From NCBI RefSeq assembly GCF_027627455.1, contig NZ_CP115483.1, positions 1,364,001-1,428,000 of the forward strand: a DNA stretch of 64,000 bases, written 5' to 3'. The stretch's first letter is position 1; each line of letters begins with the position of its first letter. A program made the position numbers and the translations under genes. Below the pieces are notes generated by a model. It was given only the letters and a program-made list of their open reading frames with translations. It did not search any database and was not told the DNA's origin. Below, in pieces: positions 27,035-36,741 of this stretch. This DNA is from Sphingobacterium sp. SYP-B4668. Its GTDB lineage: Bacteria > Bacteroidota > Bacteroidia > Sphingobacteriales > Sphingobacteriaceae.

Positions 27035-27343
27035 ATGGCATCTTTATCAGCACAAATGAATGTTATCGTTGAGAAAACGAAAAATTTAATTCAATTGTGT
27101 GAGGCCTTGCAAGAAGAAAATGATTTACTTAAATTAGAGGTGCAATCATTGCAAGTTGCTCTAGAAACAAGTTCTGAAAAAGTAAGACAGACGGAAGAAA
27201 AGGTGAAAGCGTTAGCTGTAGCACGTACTTTGGAAGACTCGAGCGGCGATAAAGAGGCAATAAATGAAAAAATACTTGATACAAAGCAGAAAATTAACGA
27301 TTTTGTTAAAGAAATAGACAGATGTATTAGTCTGTTAAAATAG
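27035..27343 (+). CDS. Small coiled-coil protein upstream of zapA
   Basis: This about 102-residue protein is almost entirely a coiled coil, with heptad repeats from residue 8 to 75 (LIQLCEALQEENDLLKLEVQSL) and a charged C-terminus ending in a short helix. I do not recognise a named family, but the size and position just before zapA recall a ZapB-like division partner. The ATG at 27035 was preferred to a TTG at 27023. It lies in the pheT-zapA unit. Confidence 0.65.
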   Translation: MASLSAQMNVIVEKTKNLIQLCEALQEENDLLKLEVQSLQVALETSSEKVRQTEEKVKALAVARTLEDSSGDKEAINEKILDTKQKINDFVKEIDRCISLLK

Positions 27344-27391
27344 TAACCAATCGTAATCTTAACAGTTTTGTGTTATTAAGCTCAAAGAAAA

Positions 27392-27682
27392 ATGGGAGAT
27401 ATTTCCATAAAAATAAATATTGCTGATCGGGTTTATCCGTTAAAAGTGGATGCAAGTGAGGAAGAAATAATCCGTCATGCAGCAAAAATGGTTAATGAAA
27501 AAATAAAGGAACTACAGGATAATTATGCGGTTCGAGATAAGCAAGACTTATTGTCCATGTGTATTTTGCAGTATGCAACAGGCATGTTGAAAGCAGAAAA
27601 AAATGCACAAAGCCATGAAGAAGGCGTGGAACAATCTGTTCATGAACTCGATCGGTTATTGTCGGATTTCTTTACTAAATAA
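27392..27682 (+). CDS. zapA: Cell division protein ZapA
   Basis: The 96-residue protein has the ZapA pattern: an N-terminal beta part (DISIKINIADRVYPLKVDASEEEIIRHAAKMVNEKI, given here only as its key positions 3-38) and a C-terminal helix. ZapA cross-links and stabilises the FtsZ ring in the cytoplasm. It lies 48 bases after the coiled-coil gene, a common Bacteroidota order, and is followed by the probable 6S RNA and rny. Confidence 0.85.
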   Translation: MGDISIKINIADRVYPLKVDASEEEIIRHAAKMVNEKIKELQDNYAVRDKQDLLSMCILQYATGMLKAEKNAQSHEEGVEQSVHELDRLLSDFFTK

Positions 27683-27719
27683 CTATATCGTTCTTATATC
27701 ATAGAGCTTTGTAACAACG

Positions 27720-27901
27720 AATTTGCCGCAATTAAATTCGGGTTGTCACTATTTTAAACTTAACGCTTCAATATCACGGGCGAAAAAAGATGTAGGCCAT
27801 TTTGCGTAAGCCATCTAGGTCATGATCAATCGCTTAATCATGTGTAATGGAAGTTTAATAATACTTGGTACCCGTTTATATTTAATTGCGGTTTTTTTTT
27901 T
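27720..27901 (+). ncRNA. ssrS: Probable 6S RNA (or other structured small RNA) between zapA and rny
   Basis: The 5' segment CCGCAATTAAAT (27726-27737) is exactly complementary to ATTTAATTGCGG (27880-27891), which is followed by ten T at 27892-27901, so the RNA has a long closing stem and an intrinsic terminator. Inside are AGATG..GGC/GCC..CATCT (from about 27788) and CATGAT/ATCATG (27821-27842) hairpins. A near-consensus -7 element, GAGCTTTG (27704-27711), sits just upstream. Length of about 170-180 bases, overall shape and the position next to zapA all fit 6S RNA, which lies beside zapA in many bacteria. The 6S name rests on shape and synteny, not on a search. Confidence 0.55.
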
Positions 27902-27962
27902 GATTTTTTTGAATAATACATATAGAAACATTTTTTAACAATTATATATTACACACATACAA

Positions 27963-29528
27963 ATGAACATAATGATTACCATAGCGATAACAATCATAAT
28001 TTCCCTAGTCGTGGGTATTCTGATTGGTCGTTATCTGTTGCAAATCTTATTAAAAAAGCAGGAACAAGCAGCACACGATAATGCCAAGAGAATAGTAAAA
28101 GAGGCTGAGCAAGAAGGGGAACATATTAAGAAGAAAAGACTTCTTGAAGCAAAAGAGAAATTTTTGCAAATGAAGGCAGAGCATGAAAAGGAAGTCAATC
28201 AGCGAAACAACTCCATGACGCAGAAGGAAAACTCAATCCGCCAGAAAGAGCAATCTATTAACCAAAAACTCGAAAATCTAAATCGAGAAAAGCAAGAAAT
28301 TGACACCGCGAAAAAACAGCTTGATAAACTTGTCGAACTCAACGAACGTAAGAGTGAAGAGGTGGATCAAATGAAATCTCAACAAATTAAGCAATTGGAA
28401 GCCATCGCTGGAGTTACTGCTGATGAAGCTAAGAATCAATTAGTAGATTCTTTACGCGAAGATGCCCGTTCGCAGGCGATGATTCAGATTAAAGATATCG
28501 TTGATGAAGCTAAGTTAACGGCAACCAAAGAAGCCAAAAAGGTCGTTATCCAAACCATTCAGCGCACGGCGACTGAGTCAGCGATTGAAAATACAGTATC
28601 CATTTTCAATATTGAGAACGACGAAATCAAAGGTCGTATTATTGGTCGTGAAGGACGAAATATTCGTGCGCTGGAAGCGGCTACAGGAGTAGAGATTATT
28701 GTAGATGACACTCCGGAAGCAATCATTCTGTCAGGATTTGATCCCGTCAGAAGAGAGATTGCTCGCTTGGCATTGCACCGTTTGGTTACAGATGGACGTA
28801 TTCACCCTGCTCGGATAGAGGAGGTCGTGGCCAAGACCCGTACACAAATCGAGGATGAAATCGTCGAAATTGGGGAGCGTACAGCTATAGATTTGGGAAT
28901 TCACGGGCTACATCCTGAATTGATACGTATGGTAGGTCGTATGCGCTACCGTTCATCATATGGGCAGAATCTATTACAGCACTCCCGCGAAGTTGCTAAT
29001 TTTGCTGCTACAATGGCTTCTGAACTAGGACTCAATGTCAAGCTTGCTAAACGTGCCGGATTATTGCATGATATTGGTAAAGTGCCTGATGATAATCCCG
29101 AACTGCCCCATGCTATCTTGGGTATGCAATTAGCCGAAAAGTATAAGGAACATCCTGAAGTTTGTAATGCCATAGGTGCCCATCACGACGAAATTGAAAT
29201 GACCTCCTTAATTTCTCCAATAGTCCAAGCATGTGATGCTATATCCGGAGCTAGACCAGGAGCAAGACGTGAAGTTGTAGAAAGCTATATCAAAAGACTT
29301 AAGGAATTGGAAGAATTAGCACTGTCGTACCCAGGTGTAGAAAAAACTTTTGCCATCCAAGCCGGTCGTGAATTGCGTGTAGTAGTTGAGAGCGAAAAAG
29401 TAACGGATGCGCAAGCTGAAATTTTAGCTGCAGATATCTCTAATCGTATTCAAACCGAAATGACATATCCGGGACAGATAAAAGTGACTGTAATAAGAGA
29501 GACTAGATCTGTTTCCTACGCTAAGTAA
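27963..29528 (+). CDS. rny: Ribonuclease Y
   Basis: The 521-residue protein has an N-terminal membrane helix (residues 3-25), a long coiled coil to about residue 200, a KH RNA-binding domain ([18 protein letters not shown] near 220-240) and an HD domain (LLHDIGK near 368, with a later HHDE motif). RNase Y starts mRNA decay at the inner membrane. It follows the 6S candidate and zapA. Confidence 0.95.
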   Translation: MNIMITIAITIIISLVVGILIGRYLLQILLKKQEQAAHDNAKRIVKEAEQEGEHIKKKRLLEAKEKFLQMKAEHEKEVNQRNNSMTQKENSIRQKEQSINQKLENLNREKQEIDTAKKQLDKLVELNERKSEEVDQMKSQQIKQLEAIAGVTADEAKNQLVDSLREDARSQAMIQIKDIVDEAKLTATKEAKKVVIQTIQRTATESAIENTVSIFNIENDEIKGRIIGREGRNIRALEAATGVEIIVDDTPEAIILSGFDPVRREIARLALHRLVTDGRIHPARIEEVVAKTRTQIEDEIVEIGERTAIDLGIHGLHPELIRMVGRMRYRSSYGQNLLQHSREVANFAATMASELGLNVKLAKRAGLLHDIGKVPDDNPELPHAILGMQLAEKYKEHPEVCNAIGAHHDEIEMTSLISPIVQACDAISGARPGARREVVESYIKRLKELEELALSYPGVEKTFAIQAGRELRVVVESEKVTDAQAEILAADISNRIQTEMTYPGQIKVTVIRETRSVSYAK

Positions 29529-29550
29529 AAATTAGTAAATTGAATGGCTA

Positions 29551-29590
29551 AGCTGTCTAAGGGAGAAATCTATTAGACAGCTTCGTTTTG
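29551..29590 (+). terminator. Terminator after rny
   Basis: AGCTGTCTAA / TTAGACAGCT pair with a 12-base loop, followed by TCGTTTTG. Confidence 0.75.
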
Positions 29591-29602
29591 TAAAGTAGCA
29601 TC

Positions 29603-30142
29603 ATGAGCAATAACAAAAAGAATAAACACACAAGTAAGCCAAAAGAAGAGTTAAGACCCGTAGATATTTATTTTAAAGAATTGGCTATTACTTTTGCCAA
29701 TCCTCGGAATAGGATAAGTTATGTCGTTTTGTTGACATTGTTTTTCTTTGGTGTGATGGGGTTGATTTGGATGATACCGTTTCCACAGTTTGATTTTTTG
29801 GTTAAGATGGGATGGCATACTTTCCTTAATTGGGGGTCTATCTTTATCGCTATCGTTGTATACGCATACCTTAAACTGGCACCCACCCTATCTTATGCCA
29901 TGTTGATTGAAATCGGTATCATGAGTTTCTTTATCGTCCAGTTAGAATATTTTGAAAGAGATGGCGGACCTGCTGTTTGGATGCTTACAGGGGCAATCGC
30001 TCTTTTGTCATTTTTATTATTGTTGGTGGTCAGTAAAAAAGAAGCTCGTCCAGTTTCTTCTGCCGATTTTCTGAAACTGTTGGCAATAGGTCCCATCTGG
30101 ATGTGGAGCATGTTATTTAAGAAAATGAACCTTAAGTTCTAA
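29603..30142 (+). CDS. Four-helix membrane protein of unknown function
   Basis: The 179-residue protein has a Lys-rich N-terminus (residues 1-20) and four hydrophobic helices near 42-60, 71-92, 97-113 and 125-143. The C-terminus has a short amphipathic segment (MWSMLFKKMNLKF). I do not recognise a family; no catalytic motif is visible. It follows the rny terminator after 12 bases and has its own terminator, so it is probably a single-gene unit. Confidence 0.6.
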   Translation: MSNNKKNKHTSKPKEELRPVDIYFKELAITFANPRNRISYVVLLTLFFFGVMGLIWMIPFPQFDFLVKMGWHTFLNWGSIFIAIVVYAYLKLAPTLSYAMLIEIGIMSFFIVQLEYFERDGGPAVWMLTGAIALLSFLLLLVVSKKEARPVSSADFLKLLAIGPIWMWSMLFKKMNLKF

Positions 30143-30157
30143 TAAACTTCAAGCTTT

Positions 30158-30192
30158 AAAAAGGCCTATTGATATTTCAATAGGCCTTTTTT
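30158..30192 (+). terminator. Strong intrinsic terminator
   Basis: AAAAAGGCCTATTGA pairs with TCAATAGGCCTTTTT around a TATT loop, followed by further T. Confidence 0.9.
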
Positions 30193-30279
30193 GTATACTA
30201 AATTCTCTGAATAAACAATTGCGCAGTCCGATTGTCTTTAGTATAGTGCATGTTGCCAGCTTTTACATCGTATGCGAAG

Positions 30280-31278
30280 ATGAAGTTATTATCCGTTACC
30301 AACAAAGGTCTATTTTGCAAGCAGGCCAATATCTATATCGATCCATGGCATCCGGTAGACCGAGCCATCATTACCCATGCACATAGCGATCACGCTCGGT
30401 CAGGTATGGGGCATTACTGGTGCCATTTGAATAGTATCCCTGTTCTCAAAATGCGAACCGGGGCAAATACGAATGTGACAGGATTGGCGTATGATGAAGT
30501 TATGGAGGTCAATGGTGTACATATCAGTCTGCATCCTGCTGGTCACATCATAGGTTCGGCACAGATAAGGTTGGAATATCAAGGAGAGGTATGGGTGTTT
30601 ACGGGTGATTACAAGCTAGCTCCAGACGGGGTGAGCGAACCATTCCAATTGGTGAAATGCAATCATTTTATTACTGAATCTACATTTGGATTACCGATTT
30701 ATCAATTCCCTTCTGTATTTGATGTCTATGAAGATATCAACCAATGGTGGAAACATAATCAACGGCAAAATCTTAATACAGTGTTATTAGCGTATTCCTT
30801 GGGAAAAGCACAGAATATTTTGAAGCACTTGGATACCAATATTGGTCCAGTCTACTTGCATGGCGCTGTTGACAATGTGAATCAAGCGCTGAGAGAAGTC
30901 GGCTATCAATTTGAAGGTGAGCGTATACAATCAGATACAGACCGAGATAAAATAAAAGGAGCGTTGATTATAGCCCCACCTTCCGCTGCAGAGACTCCTT
31001 GGGTCAAGAAATTAAGGCCTTATAAGATCGCGATGTGTAGTGGGTGGATGCAACTTAGAGGCGCTCGACGAAGACGAGGAGTAGATCAAGGATTTATTCT
31101 ATCCGATCACTGTGACTGGGTACAGTTGAATGAGGCTATTATACAGACGGGTGCTCGCAACGTATACGTCACGCATGGTTACGAGACCGTATTTGCTCGT
31201 TGGGTTCATGAACATTATGATATAAAGGCCACTGTATTGAAGACCTTGTTTAATAAAGAAATGGAGGGAGACGAATGA
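30280..31278 (+). CDS. Ligase-associated DNA exonuclease, metallo-beta-lactamase fold
   Basis: The about 332-residue protein has an MBL fold with the metal motif THAHSDHARSG (His 33, 35, Asp 37, His 38), PAGHIIGSAQI near 90, and later SDHCDW and YVTHGYE motifs typical of the beta-CASP-like MBL family. In the Bacteroidota ligase cluster it is called the ligase-associated DNA exonuclease. The ATG at 30280 was preferred to one at 30250 because family proteins begin just before LLSVTNKGLFC. It is the first of four genes; its stop overlaps the ligase start by four bases (ATGA). Confidence 0.85.
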   Translation: MKLLSVTNKGLFCKQANIYIDPWHPVDRAIITHAHSDHARSGMGHYWCHLNSIPVLKMRTGANTNVTGLAYDEVMEVNGVHISLHPAGHIIGSAQIRLEYQGEVWVFTGDYKLAPDGVSEPFQLVKCNHFITESTFGLPIYQFPSVFDVYEDINQWWKHNQRQNLNTVLLAYSLGKAQNILKHLDTNIGPVYLHGAVDNVNQALREVGYQFEGERIQSDTDRDKIKGALIIAPPSAAETPWVKKLRPYKIAMCSGWMQLRGARRRRGVDQGFILSDHCDWVQLNEAIIQTGARNVYVTHGYETVFARWVHEHYDIKATVLKTLFNKEMEGDE

Positions 31279-32864
31279 AGAAATTTGTATATCTATTTGA
31301 ACAGTTGGATGCTACGACCAAGACTAACGATAAAATAGAGGCCATTCATCAATACTTGTCTACAGCAAATGATGAAGACAAATTGATTGCAGTCGCTTTT
31401 CTGATAGGTAATAAACCAAAGAGACCAATCAAGACAAGCCTGCTCAAAAAGTGGGCCGCTGAAATATCGGCTATACCCGATTGGATTTTTGACGAAAGCT
31501 ATTACGTTGTCGGGGATTTGGCGGAGTGTATGACCCTTGTCTTACCGAAAGTCGACAATCAGAATCCATTCTCTCTAAAAGATATCTATCAAAAATTGTT
31601 AACTTGGTATGGATTGGAGGAATCTTTACAAAAGCAAGCTATAATTGCTTACTGGCACGAACTATCAGACACTGATTTGTTTGTCTTTAATAAATTTTTG
31701 ACTGGCAATTTTAGAGTAGGGGTCTCCAAAAAGTTGGTCATTAAAGCGCTCTCGCGTTACCTCGTATTGGACCAGACATTTGTTGAACATCGCTTATCAG
31801 GTAAATGGAATCCACTTCAGGAAAATATGAATACCATCTTTTTAGGCGACCTGCAAGAAGATAGACATTTTTTACCCTACCCTTTCTATTTGGCTTATCC
31901 GTTAGATACATCTGTGGATACACTGGGAGATATATCGGACTGGATATTGGAAGCGAAGTTGGATGGAATTCGGGGACAGTTGATTTTTCGCAAACACGAA
32001 CTCTTTGTCTGGAGTAGAGGTGAAGACTTGATGACTGATAAGTTTCCTGAATTCGCCCCATTAAAATCACTATTACCCAATGGAACGGTAATCGATGGCG
32101 AAATAATTCCATGGAAGGATGGTAAACCATTGAATTTTAATGTTATGCAGACGCGGATAGGTCGTAAGAATTTGTCCGCAAAAGCATTGGCTGAAGCGCC
32201 ACTGGTCATGGTTTGTTATGACCTGCTCGAATGGGCAGGAAATGACATTCGTGACCTTCCATTAGTTGATAGACAGGCCTTATTGAAACAGTTGCTGGAT
32301 GACATACAATCACCGGTATTGTTACTTTCTCCTCCGCTCCATTTCGATAGTTGGGAAGAGGCTATGGACTACCGGACCCATGCTCGTGACTATTATGCTG
32401 AAGGGTTGATGATCAAGCATAAGCAGAGCCCGTACGAAAGTGGCCGAAAGCGAGGCAAATGGTGGAAATGGAAAACCGATCCAATGACTATAGATGGTGT
32501 ATTGATCTATGCACAGTCTGGACATGGACGTCGCGCAAATCTATTTACAGATTACACTTTTGCGGTATGGGATGGTGACTTATTGGTTCCTTTTGCCAAA
32601 GCATATTCAGGCTTGACAGATAAAGAACTGATTACGATGGACAACTGGATTAAACGCAACACCATTGAAAAATTTGGCCCTGTGCGTAGCGTCAAAGCCC
32701 AGATGGTCTTCGAGCTAGCATTTGAAGGTATTAATCTTAGCTCGCGACACAAGTCAGGGGTAGCCCTCCGATTTCCAAGAATTTTGAGATGGCGCAGAGA
32801 TAAGGATATTCATGATGCCAATACCAAACAAGATTTGTTGGACTTAATAGCTGCATCAACATGA
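31275..32864 (+). CDS. Ligase-associated ATP-dependent DNA ligase
   Basis: The 529-residue protein has the nucleotidyl-transferase core of ATP-dependent ligases: EAKLDGIRGQ near residue 227 (the K-x-DG-x-R motif I with the adenylated Lys), IDGEIIPW (motif IIIa/IV region), YYAEGLMIKHKQSPYESGRKRGKWWKWK (key residues: EGLMIK, KWWKWK) near the C-terminus, and an N-terminal helical domain. It seals nicks in DNA repair, probably non-essential beside the NAD-dependent ligase. It overlaps the genes on both sides by four bases, so the cluster is translated as a unit. Confidence 0.9.
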   Translation: MKKFVYLFEQLDATTKTNDKIEAIHQYLSTANDEDKLIAVAFLIGNKPKRPIKTSLLKKWAAEISAIPDWIFDESYYVVGDLAECMTLVLPKVDNQNPFSLKDIYQKLLTWYGLEESLQKQAIIAYWHELSDTDLFVFNKFLTGNFRVGVSKKLVIKALSRYLVLDQTFVEHRLSGKWNPLQENMNTIFLGDLQEDRHFLPYPFYLAYPLDTSVDTLGDISDWILEAKLDGIRGQLIFRKHELFVWSRGEDLMTDKFPEFAPLKSLLPNGTVIDGEIIPWKDGKPLNFNVMQTRIGRKNLSAKALAEAPLVMVCYDLLEWAGNDIRDLPLVDRQALLKQLLDDIQSPVLLLSPPLHFDSWEEAMDYRTHARDYYAEGLMIKHKQSPYESGRKRGKWWKWKTDPMTIDGVLIYAQSGHGRRANLFTDYTFAVWDGDLLVPFAKAYSGLTDKELITMDNWIKRNTIEKFGPVRSVKAQMVFELAFEGINLSSRHKSGVALRFPRILRWRRDKDIHDANTKQDLLDLIAAST

Positions 32865-35284
32865 ATCAATTCGCAGATGTTTGGTTTTATAACCAAGGGT
32901 GGAAGGCACATGATTTTCAGCAGAAAACCTGGAAGGCTATTCAAAAAGGTCATTCCGGGTTACTGAATGCTCCCACGGGATACGGGAAGACCTTTGCTAT
33001 CTGGTTCGGAATACTCGACCATTATTACGCACAGTCGGAGGGCAGAAGGAAGACTAATTTGCATACCCTTTGGATTACCCCATTACGTGCCCTGTCCAAA
33101 GAAATCTATAAAGCCGCCAACACCGTTTCAGAAGGTCTAGAATTGGATTATAGGATTGAATTGCGTACGGGTGATACCAGCGCAACCAGTAGACAGAGGC
33201 AACGCAAGAATCCGCCACACGCCATGATTACCACACCAGAGAGTGTTCATCTGTTGTTGGCCTCAAAGGAGAGTACTGTCTATTTCAAAAACCTTGAATT
33301 TGTAGTTGTCGACGAATGGCACGAGTTGTTAGGAAGTAAACGTGGCGTACTTGTAGAGCTGGCACTGAGTAGGCTCCAGGCTATCAATCCAAAATTGAAG
33401 ATATGGGGAATTTCGGCTACGATTGGCAATTTGGAAGAAGCTAAGGAAATATTGTTAGGAAAGAAAAATAAAGGCGTTTTGGTAAGGGCAAATGTCGATA
33501 AGCGAATCCAGGTAGAAACTGTATTGCCTGATTCAATAGAGAAGTTTCCCTGGGCAGGCCATCTCGGTATCCGTTTATTGGATAAGGTAGTCCCCATTAT
33601 TCACGCACATCAATCTACGCTTATTTTTACCAACACACGATCCCAAGCTGAGATATGGTATCAGCAGTTGATTCTCAATTACCCTGAATTTGCTGGACTG
33701 CTGGCCATACATCACGGCTCTTTGAGCGATGAGATAAGACTATGGGTTGAGGATGCACTCCATGAGGGACGGTTGAAAGCAGTTGTGTGTACAAGCAGTC
33801 TGGACTTAGGAGTAGATTTTCGACCCGTTGACTGCGTTGTTCAAGTGGGTTCGCCAAAAGGTGTCGCACGCTTTCTGCAACGAGCTGGACGATCTGGACA
33901 TCGTCCAGGTGAAATATCCAAGATCTATTATGTCCCTACTAATTCATTGGAGATTATCGAAGGAGATTCACTGAAATATGCTATTCGTCAACATATAGTT
34001 GAACAACGGATTCCTTATATCCGCAGTTTCGATGTTCTGATCCAATATCTAATGACGTTGGCAGTGGGAGACGGATTTGATGCCGATCAAATTTTTGCAG
34101 AAATCAAGCAAACGCACTGCTTTGAGTCCGTTGCTCGGGAAGAGTTTGAGGAATGTATGGCGATGTTGATACATGGGGGGAAATCTTTATCTGCTTACGA
34201 CGACTTTCATCGACTAGAGAAGATAGATGGTCTATTCAAGGTCACTTCTAGAAAATTGGCTATGCGACATCGTTTAAGCATTGGTGCTATTGTATCAGAC
34301 GCTATGATGCGGGTCAAGTTTATGAACGGAAAGTATCTAGGGTCCATAGAAGAATCTTTTATCTCCAGATTAAACCAAGGAGAGGTTTTTTGGTTCTCAG
34401 GTAGGCAATTGGAGCTTCTGTCCACCCATGGAATGGATGTGGTCGTTAAACCATCGACTAAGAAAAAGGGCGTAGTTCCTTCCTGGATGGGCGGGAGATT
34501 TTCCATTTCACCCGATTTGGGAGAAGCTATCCGGCACAGTTTTCAAAATATTCAGAAACCAAATCATCAGCGTGAGGAAATCGCTTTCCTAAAGCCCCTC
34601 TTCGAGGAGCAGAAACGACGGTCGCAATTGCCACTTGATAATGAATTGCTTGTAGAATATATCGAAACTCGGTATGGATACCACCTATTCGCCTATCCTT
34701 TTGAGGGCAAGCTGGTACATGAAGGGATGTCTCAAGTCATTGCTTATCGTTTAGGAAAGCTTAAACCGGCCACATTTAGTATTGCGACCAATGAGTATGG
34801 TTTTGAGTTAGTATCTGAAACACCTTATGAGGTGGACATCACGTTGCTAAGGACACTTTTTTCTCCTGTGCATTTGCATGAAGATATCAATAACGGGATA
34901 AATGTACAAGAGATGGCAAAACGGAGATTCAGGGATATAGCCGGTATTGCAGGGTTGGTTTTTCAGGGATTTCCAGGGAAGAATATGAAGACCAAGCATC
35001 TACAGGCAAATTCCGGTTTGTTTTTTTCGGTCTTCCAAGATTACGATCCCAACAATTTGTTATTGCGTGAAGCCTTCGACGAAGTGTTTGATTTTCAATT
35101 AGAAGAAGGTCGAATGCAAAAGGCGTTTAATCGTATCAATGCCCATCATATACTCCTTTCGTTACCGGAGAAACTAACTCCTTTCGCCTTTCCCATCTTT
35201 TCGGAATCATTTAGAGAGCGATACAGTAATGAAGATTGGCAAAGCCGTTTGGAAAAACTTAAAATGCAATTAACTTTGGAGTAA
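32861..35284 (+). CDS. Ligase-associated DEXH-box (Lhr-like) helicase
   Basis: The 807-residue protein has Walker A in APTGYGKT (37-44), a DExH-type motif II reading DEWHE near 150, SAT (motif III: ISATIGN), a TNTRSQAE motif IV, CTSSLDLGVDF and QRAGRSGHR motifs V-VI, then a winged-helix/Lhr-like C-terminal region. Motif VI ends GHR, as in Lhr. It presumably unwinds or remodels nucleic acid in repair with the cluster's ligase and nucleases. Its start overlaps the ligase stop (ATGA). Confidence 0.9.
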   Translation: MNQFADVWFYNQGWKAHDFQQKTWKAIQKGHSGLLNAPTGYGKTFAIWFGILDHYYAQSEGRRKTNLHTLWITPLRALSKEIYKAANTVSEGLELDYRIELRTGDTSATSRQRQRKNPPHAMITTPESVHLLLASKESTVYFKNLEFVVVDEWHELLGSKRGVLVELALSRLQAINPKLKIWGISATIGNLEEAKEILLGKKNKGVLVRANVDKRIQVETVLPDSIEKFPWAGHLGIRLLDKVVPIIHAHQSTLIFTNTRSQAEIWYQQLILNYPEFAGLLAIHHGSLSDEIRLWVEDALHEGRLKAVVCTSSLDLGVDFRPVDCVVQVGSPKGVARFLQRAGRSGHRPGEISKIYYVPTNSLEIIEGDSLKYAIRQHIVEQRIPYIRSFDVLIQYLMTLAVGDGFDADQIFAEIKQTHCFESVAREEFEECMAMLIHGGKSLSAYDDFHRLEKIDGLFKVTSRKLAMRHRLSIGAIVSDAMMRVKFMNGKYLGSIEESFISRLNQGEVFWFSGRQLELLSTHGMDVVVKPSTKKKGVVPSWMGGRFSISPDLGEAIRHSFQNIQKPNHQREEIAFLKPLFEEQKRRSQLPLDNELLVEYIETRYGYHLFAYPFEGKLVHEGMSQVIAYRLGKLKPATFSIATNEYGFELVSETPYEVDITLLRTLFSPVHLHEDINNGINVQEMAKRRFRDIAGIAGLVFQGFPGKNMKTKHLQANSGLFFSVFQDYDPNNLLLREAFDEVFDFQLEEGRMQKAFNRINAHHILLSLPEKLTPFAFPIFSESFRERYSNEDWQSRLEKLKMQLTLE

Positions 35285-35928
35285 TGGCAAAGCGGATTGT
35301 ATTAAATGGATTGGATTGTTTTATGTTACCACAGAAGGTGCTCTATATTCCGGACTATAGATTGCTGGTCGTTTCCGATTGGCATTTGGGAAAATTGACC
35401 CATTTCAGAAAAGAAGGTATTTTTATTCCGCCAGTACAAATCAATGAAGAAATAGATCGAATGGAGTTGTTATTGGAGGAGCTTCCCGTCGAGCGGGTAG
35501 TCTTGCTGGGGGATTTATTCCATTCTGAATGGAATGAGGATTGGCGACAATTCACCTTCTTTATACAACGCTATCCCCACATATCTTTTGTACTTACCAA
35601 GGGCAACCATGATATTTTAGCTATTGACCATTGGCGTGAGGCGAAGATTAATGTAGTACCACTGTATATGTTGAAAGAAGGATTAGTCTTCTCTCATGAA
35701 CCTCAGCCCGATTTACCAAACTATATGATTAACATAGTGGGACATGTGCATCCGGGATGTTTGTTAAAGGTTAAAGGGAGGCAAAGCTTCCGGTTACCCT
35801 GTTTTCACTTAGCTGAGCGCATTCTCACTCTTCCTGCATATGGAAAATGGACGGGTGTTCAGGTGTTGCCCCAAATAGAGGGAGTTCGATTTTTCCCCAT
35901 TATTAATGATGAGGTTTTAGAGCTATAA
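35284..35928 (+). CDS. pdeM: Ligase-associated DNA damage response endonuclease PdeM
   Basis: The 214-residue protein is a calcineurin-like metallophosphoesterase with SDWHLGK (Asp 32, His 34), GDLFHS near 76, KGNHD near 107 and a distal GHVHPG motif near 153. In this cluster the family is called PdeM. Its start overlaps the helicase stop by one base (TAATG). It closes the four-gene unit, after which a spacer of about 170 bases begins. Confidence 0.88.
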   Translation: MAKRIVLNGLDCFMLPQKVLYIPDYRLLVVSDWHLGKLTHFRKEGIFIPPVQINEEIDRMELLLEELPVERVVLLGDLFHSEWNEDWRQFTFFIQRYPHISFVLTKGNHDILAIDHWREAKINVVPLYMLKEGLVFSHEPQPDLPNYMINIVGHVHPGCLLKVKGRQSFRLPCFHLAERILTLPAYGKWTGVQVLPQIEGVRFFPIINDEVLEL

Positions 35929-35952
35929 GCGTACCCTGATTAAAATCTCTTA

Positions 35953-35960
35953 TATATTTG
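35953..35960 (+). promoter_or_regulatory. Possible -7 promoter element upstream of the ECF sigma gene
   Basis: TATATTTG fits TAnnTTTG, giving a leader of about 130 bases to the sigma gene at 36098. No convincing -33 element. Confidence 0.35.
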
Positions 35961-36097
35961 GAAAGGTCCATGCGCTTGGAACAGATAAGTACTGAAACAT
36001 TCATAAGGATAAATGGATTGTAAATCGTATTTTTAGCCACTTTAAATGTGGAAAACCTCTCCATATATAGCGCTGACTATGGATAGATAAGCAATAC

Positions 36098-36685
36098 ATG
36101 GGCATGAAATTACAGGATAGACCTTCAAATCTTACTGAATACCCCTTGAATATGGGGGTTGAGGCGGATTTTGATTATATTTATTCTGCATACTTTGCTC
36201 CTTTATGTTATTTTACGACCAAGTTCGTAGCGGAGCACGGAGTCGACGTTGTCAATAGTTTGTTTGCAAGAATGTGGGCGAATCATATCGAATTGAATAA
36301 TTCGGCACATGCACAATCATTTCTCTATCTATCAGCAAAAAATGCTTGTCTAGATTATATTAAGACAAAAGGAAGGGAACGAGAACGAGAAAAAGAGTAC
36401 ACATATTTACTTCAACTTTCAGATGACGATTTACAGCTTGAAGTTATCTACGTAGAATATATGGCTGACATTTACCGCGAGATTAATAATTTACCCGCAC
36501 AATGTGCGAAGATAGTGACGCTCAGCTATATAGAAGGGATGCAGAATAGTCAAATTGCTGAACAACTCCAAATCAGTGTCCAAACCGTGAAAAATCAAAA
36601 GTCAAAAGGCCTGAAGATATTGCGAAAACTGTTTATTAATAACCCAAACAAATATCTTTTTTTTCTTTTCTTGATTAAAATGTAA
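36098..36685 (+). CDS. ECF-type RNA polymerase sigma factor (FecI-like)
   Basis: The 195-residue protein has sigma-70 region 2 near residues 25-90 (DFDYIYSAYFAPLCYFTTKF, SAKNACLDYIK) and region 4 near 125-180 (LPAQCAKIVTLSYIEGMQNSQIAEQLQISVQTVKNQ, key YIEGMxNSxIAEQL). The lack of a region 3 and the linked FecR gene place it among the cell-surface-signalling sigmas that drive SusCD-type operons. Two in-frame ATGs (36098 and 36104) are possible. It is held inactive by the FecR protein encoded 56 bases downstream. Confidence 0.9.
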   Translation: MGMKLQDRPSNLTEYPLNMGVEADFDYIYSAYFAPLCYFTTKFVAEHGVDVVNSLFARMWANHIELNNSAHAQSFLYLSAKNACLDYIKTKGREREREKEYTYLLQLSDDDLQLEVIYVEYMADIYREINNLPAQCAKIVTLSYIEGMQNSQIAEQLQISVQTVKNQKSKGLKILRKLFINNPNKYLFFLFLIKM

Positions 36686-36741
36686 TTTTTTTCAATACGG
36701 GATGGTACGATGTGCAGGTCTTGTCGTATTAGTATCAAGAA

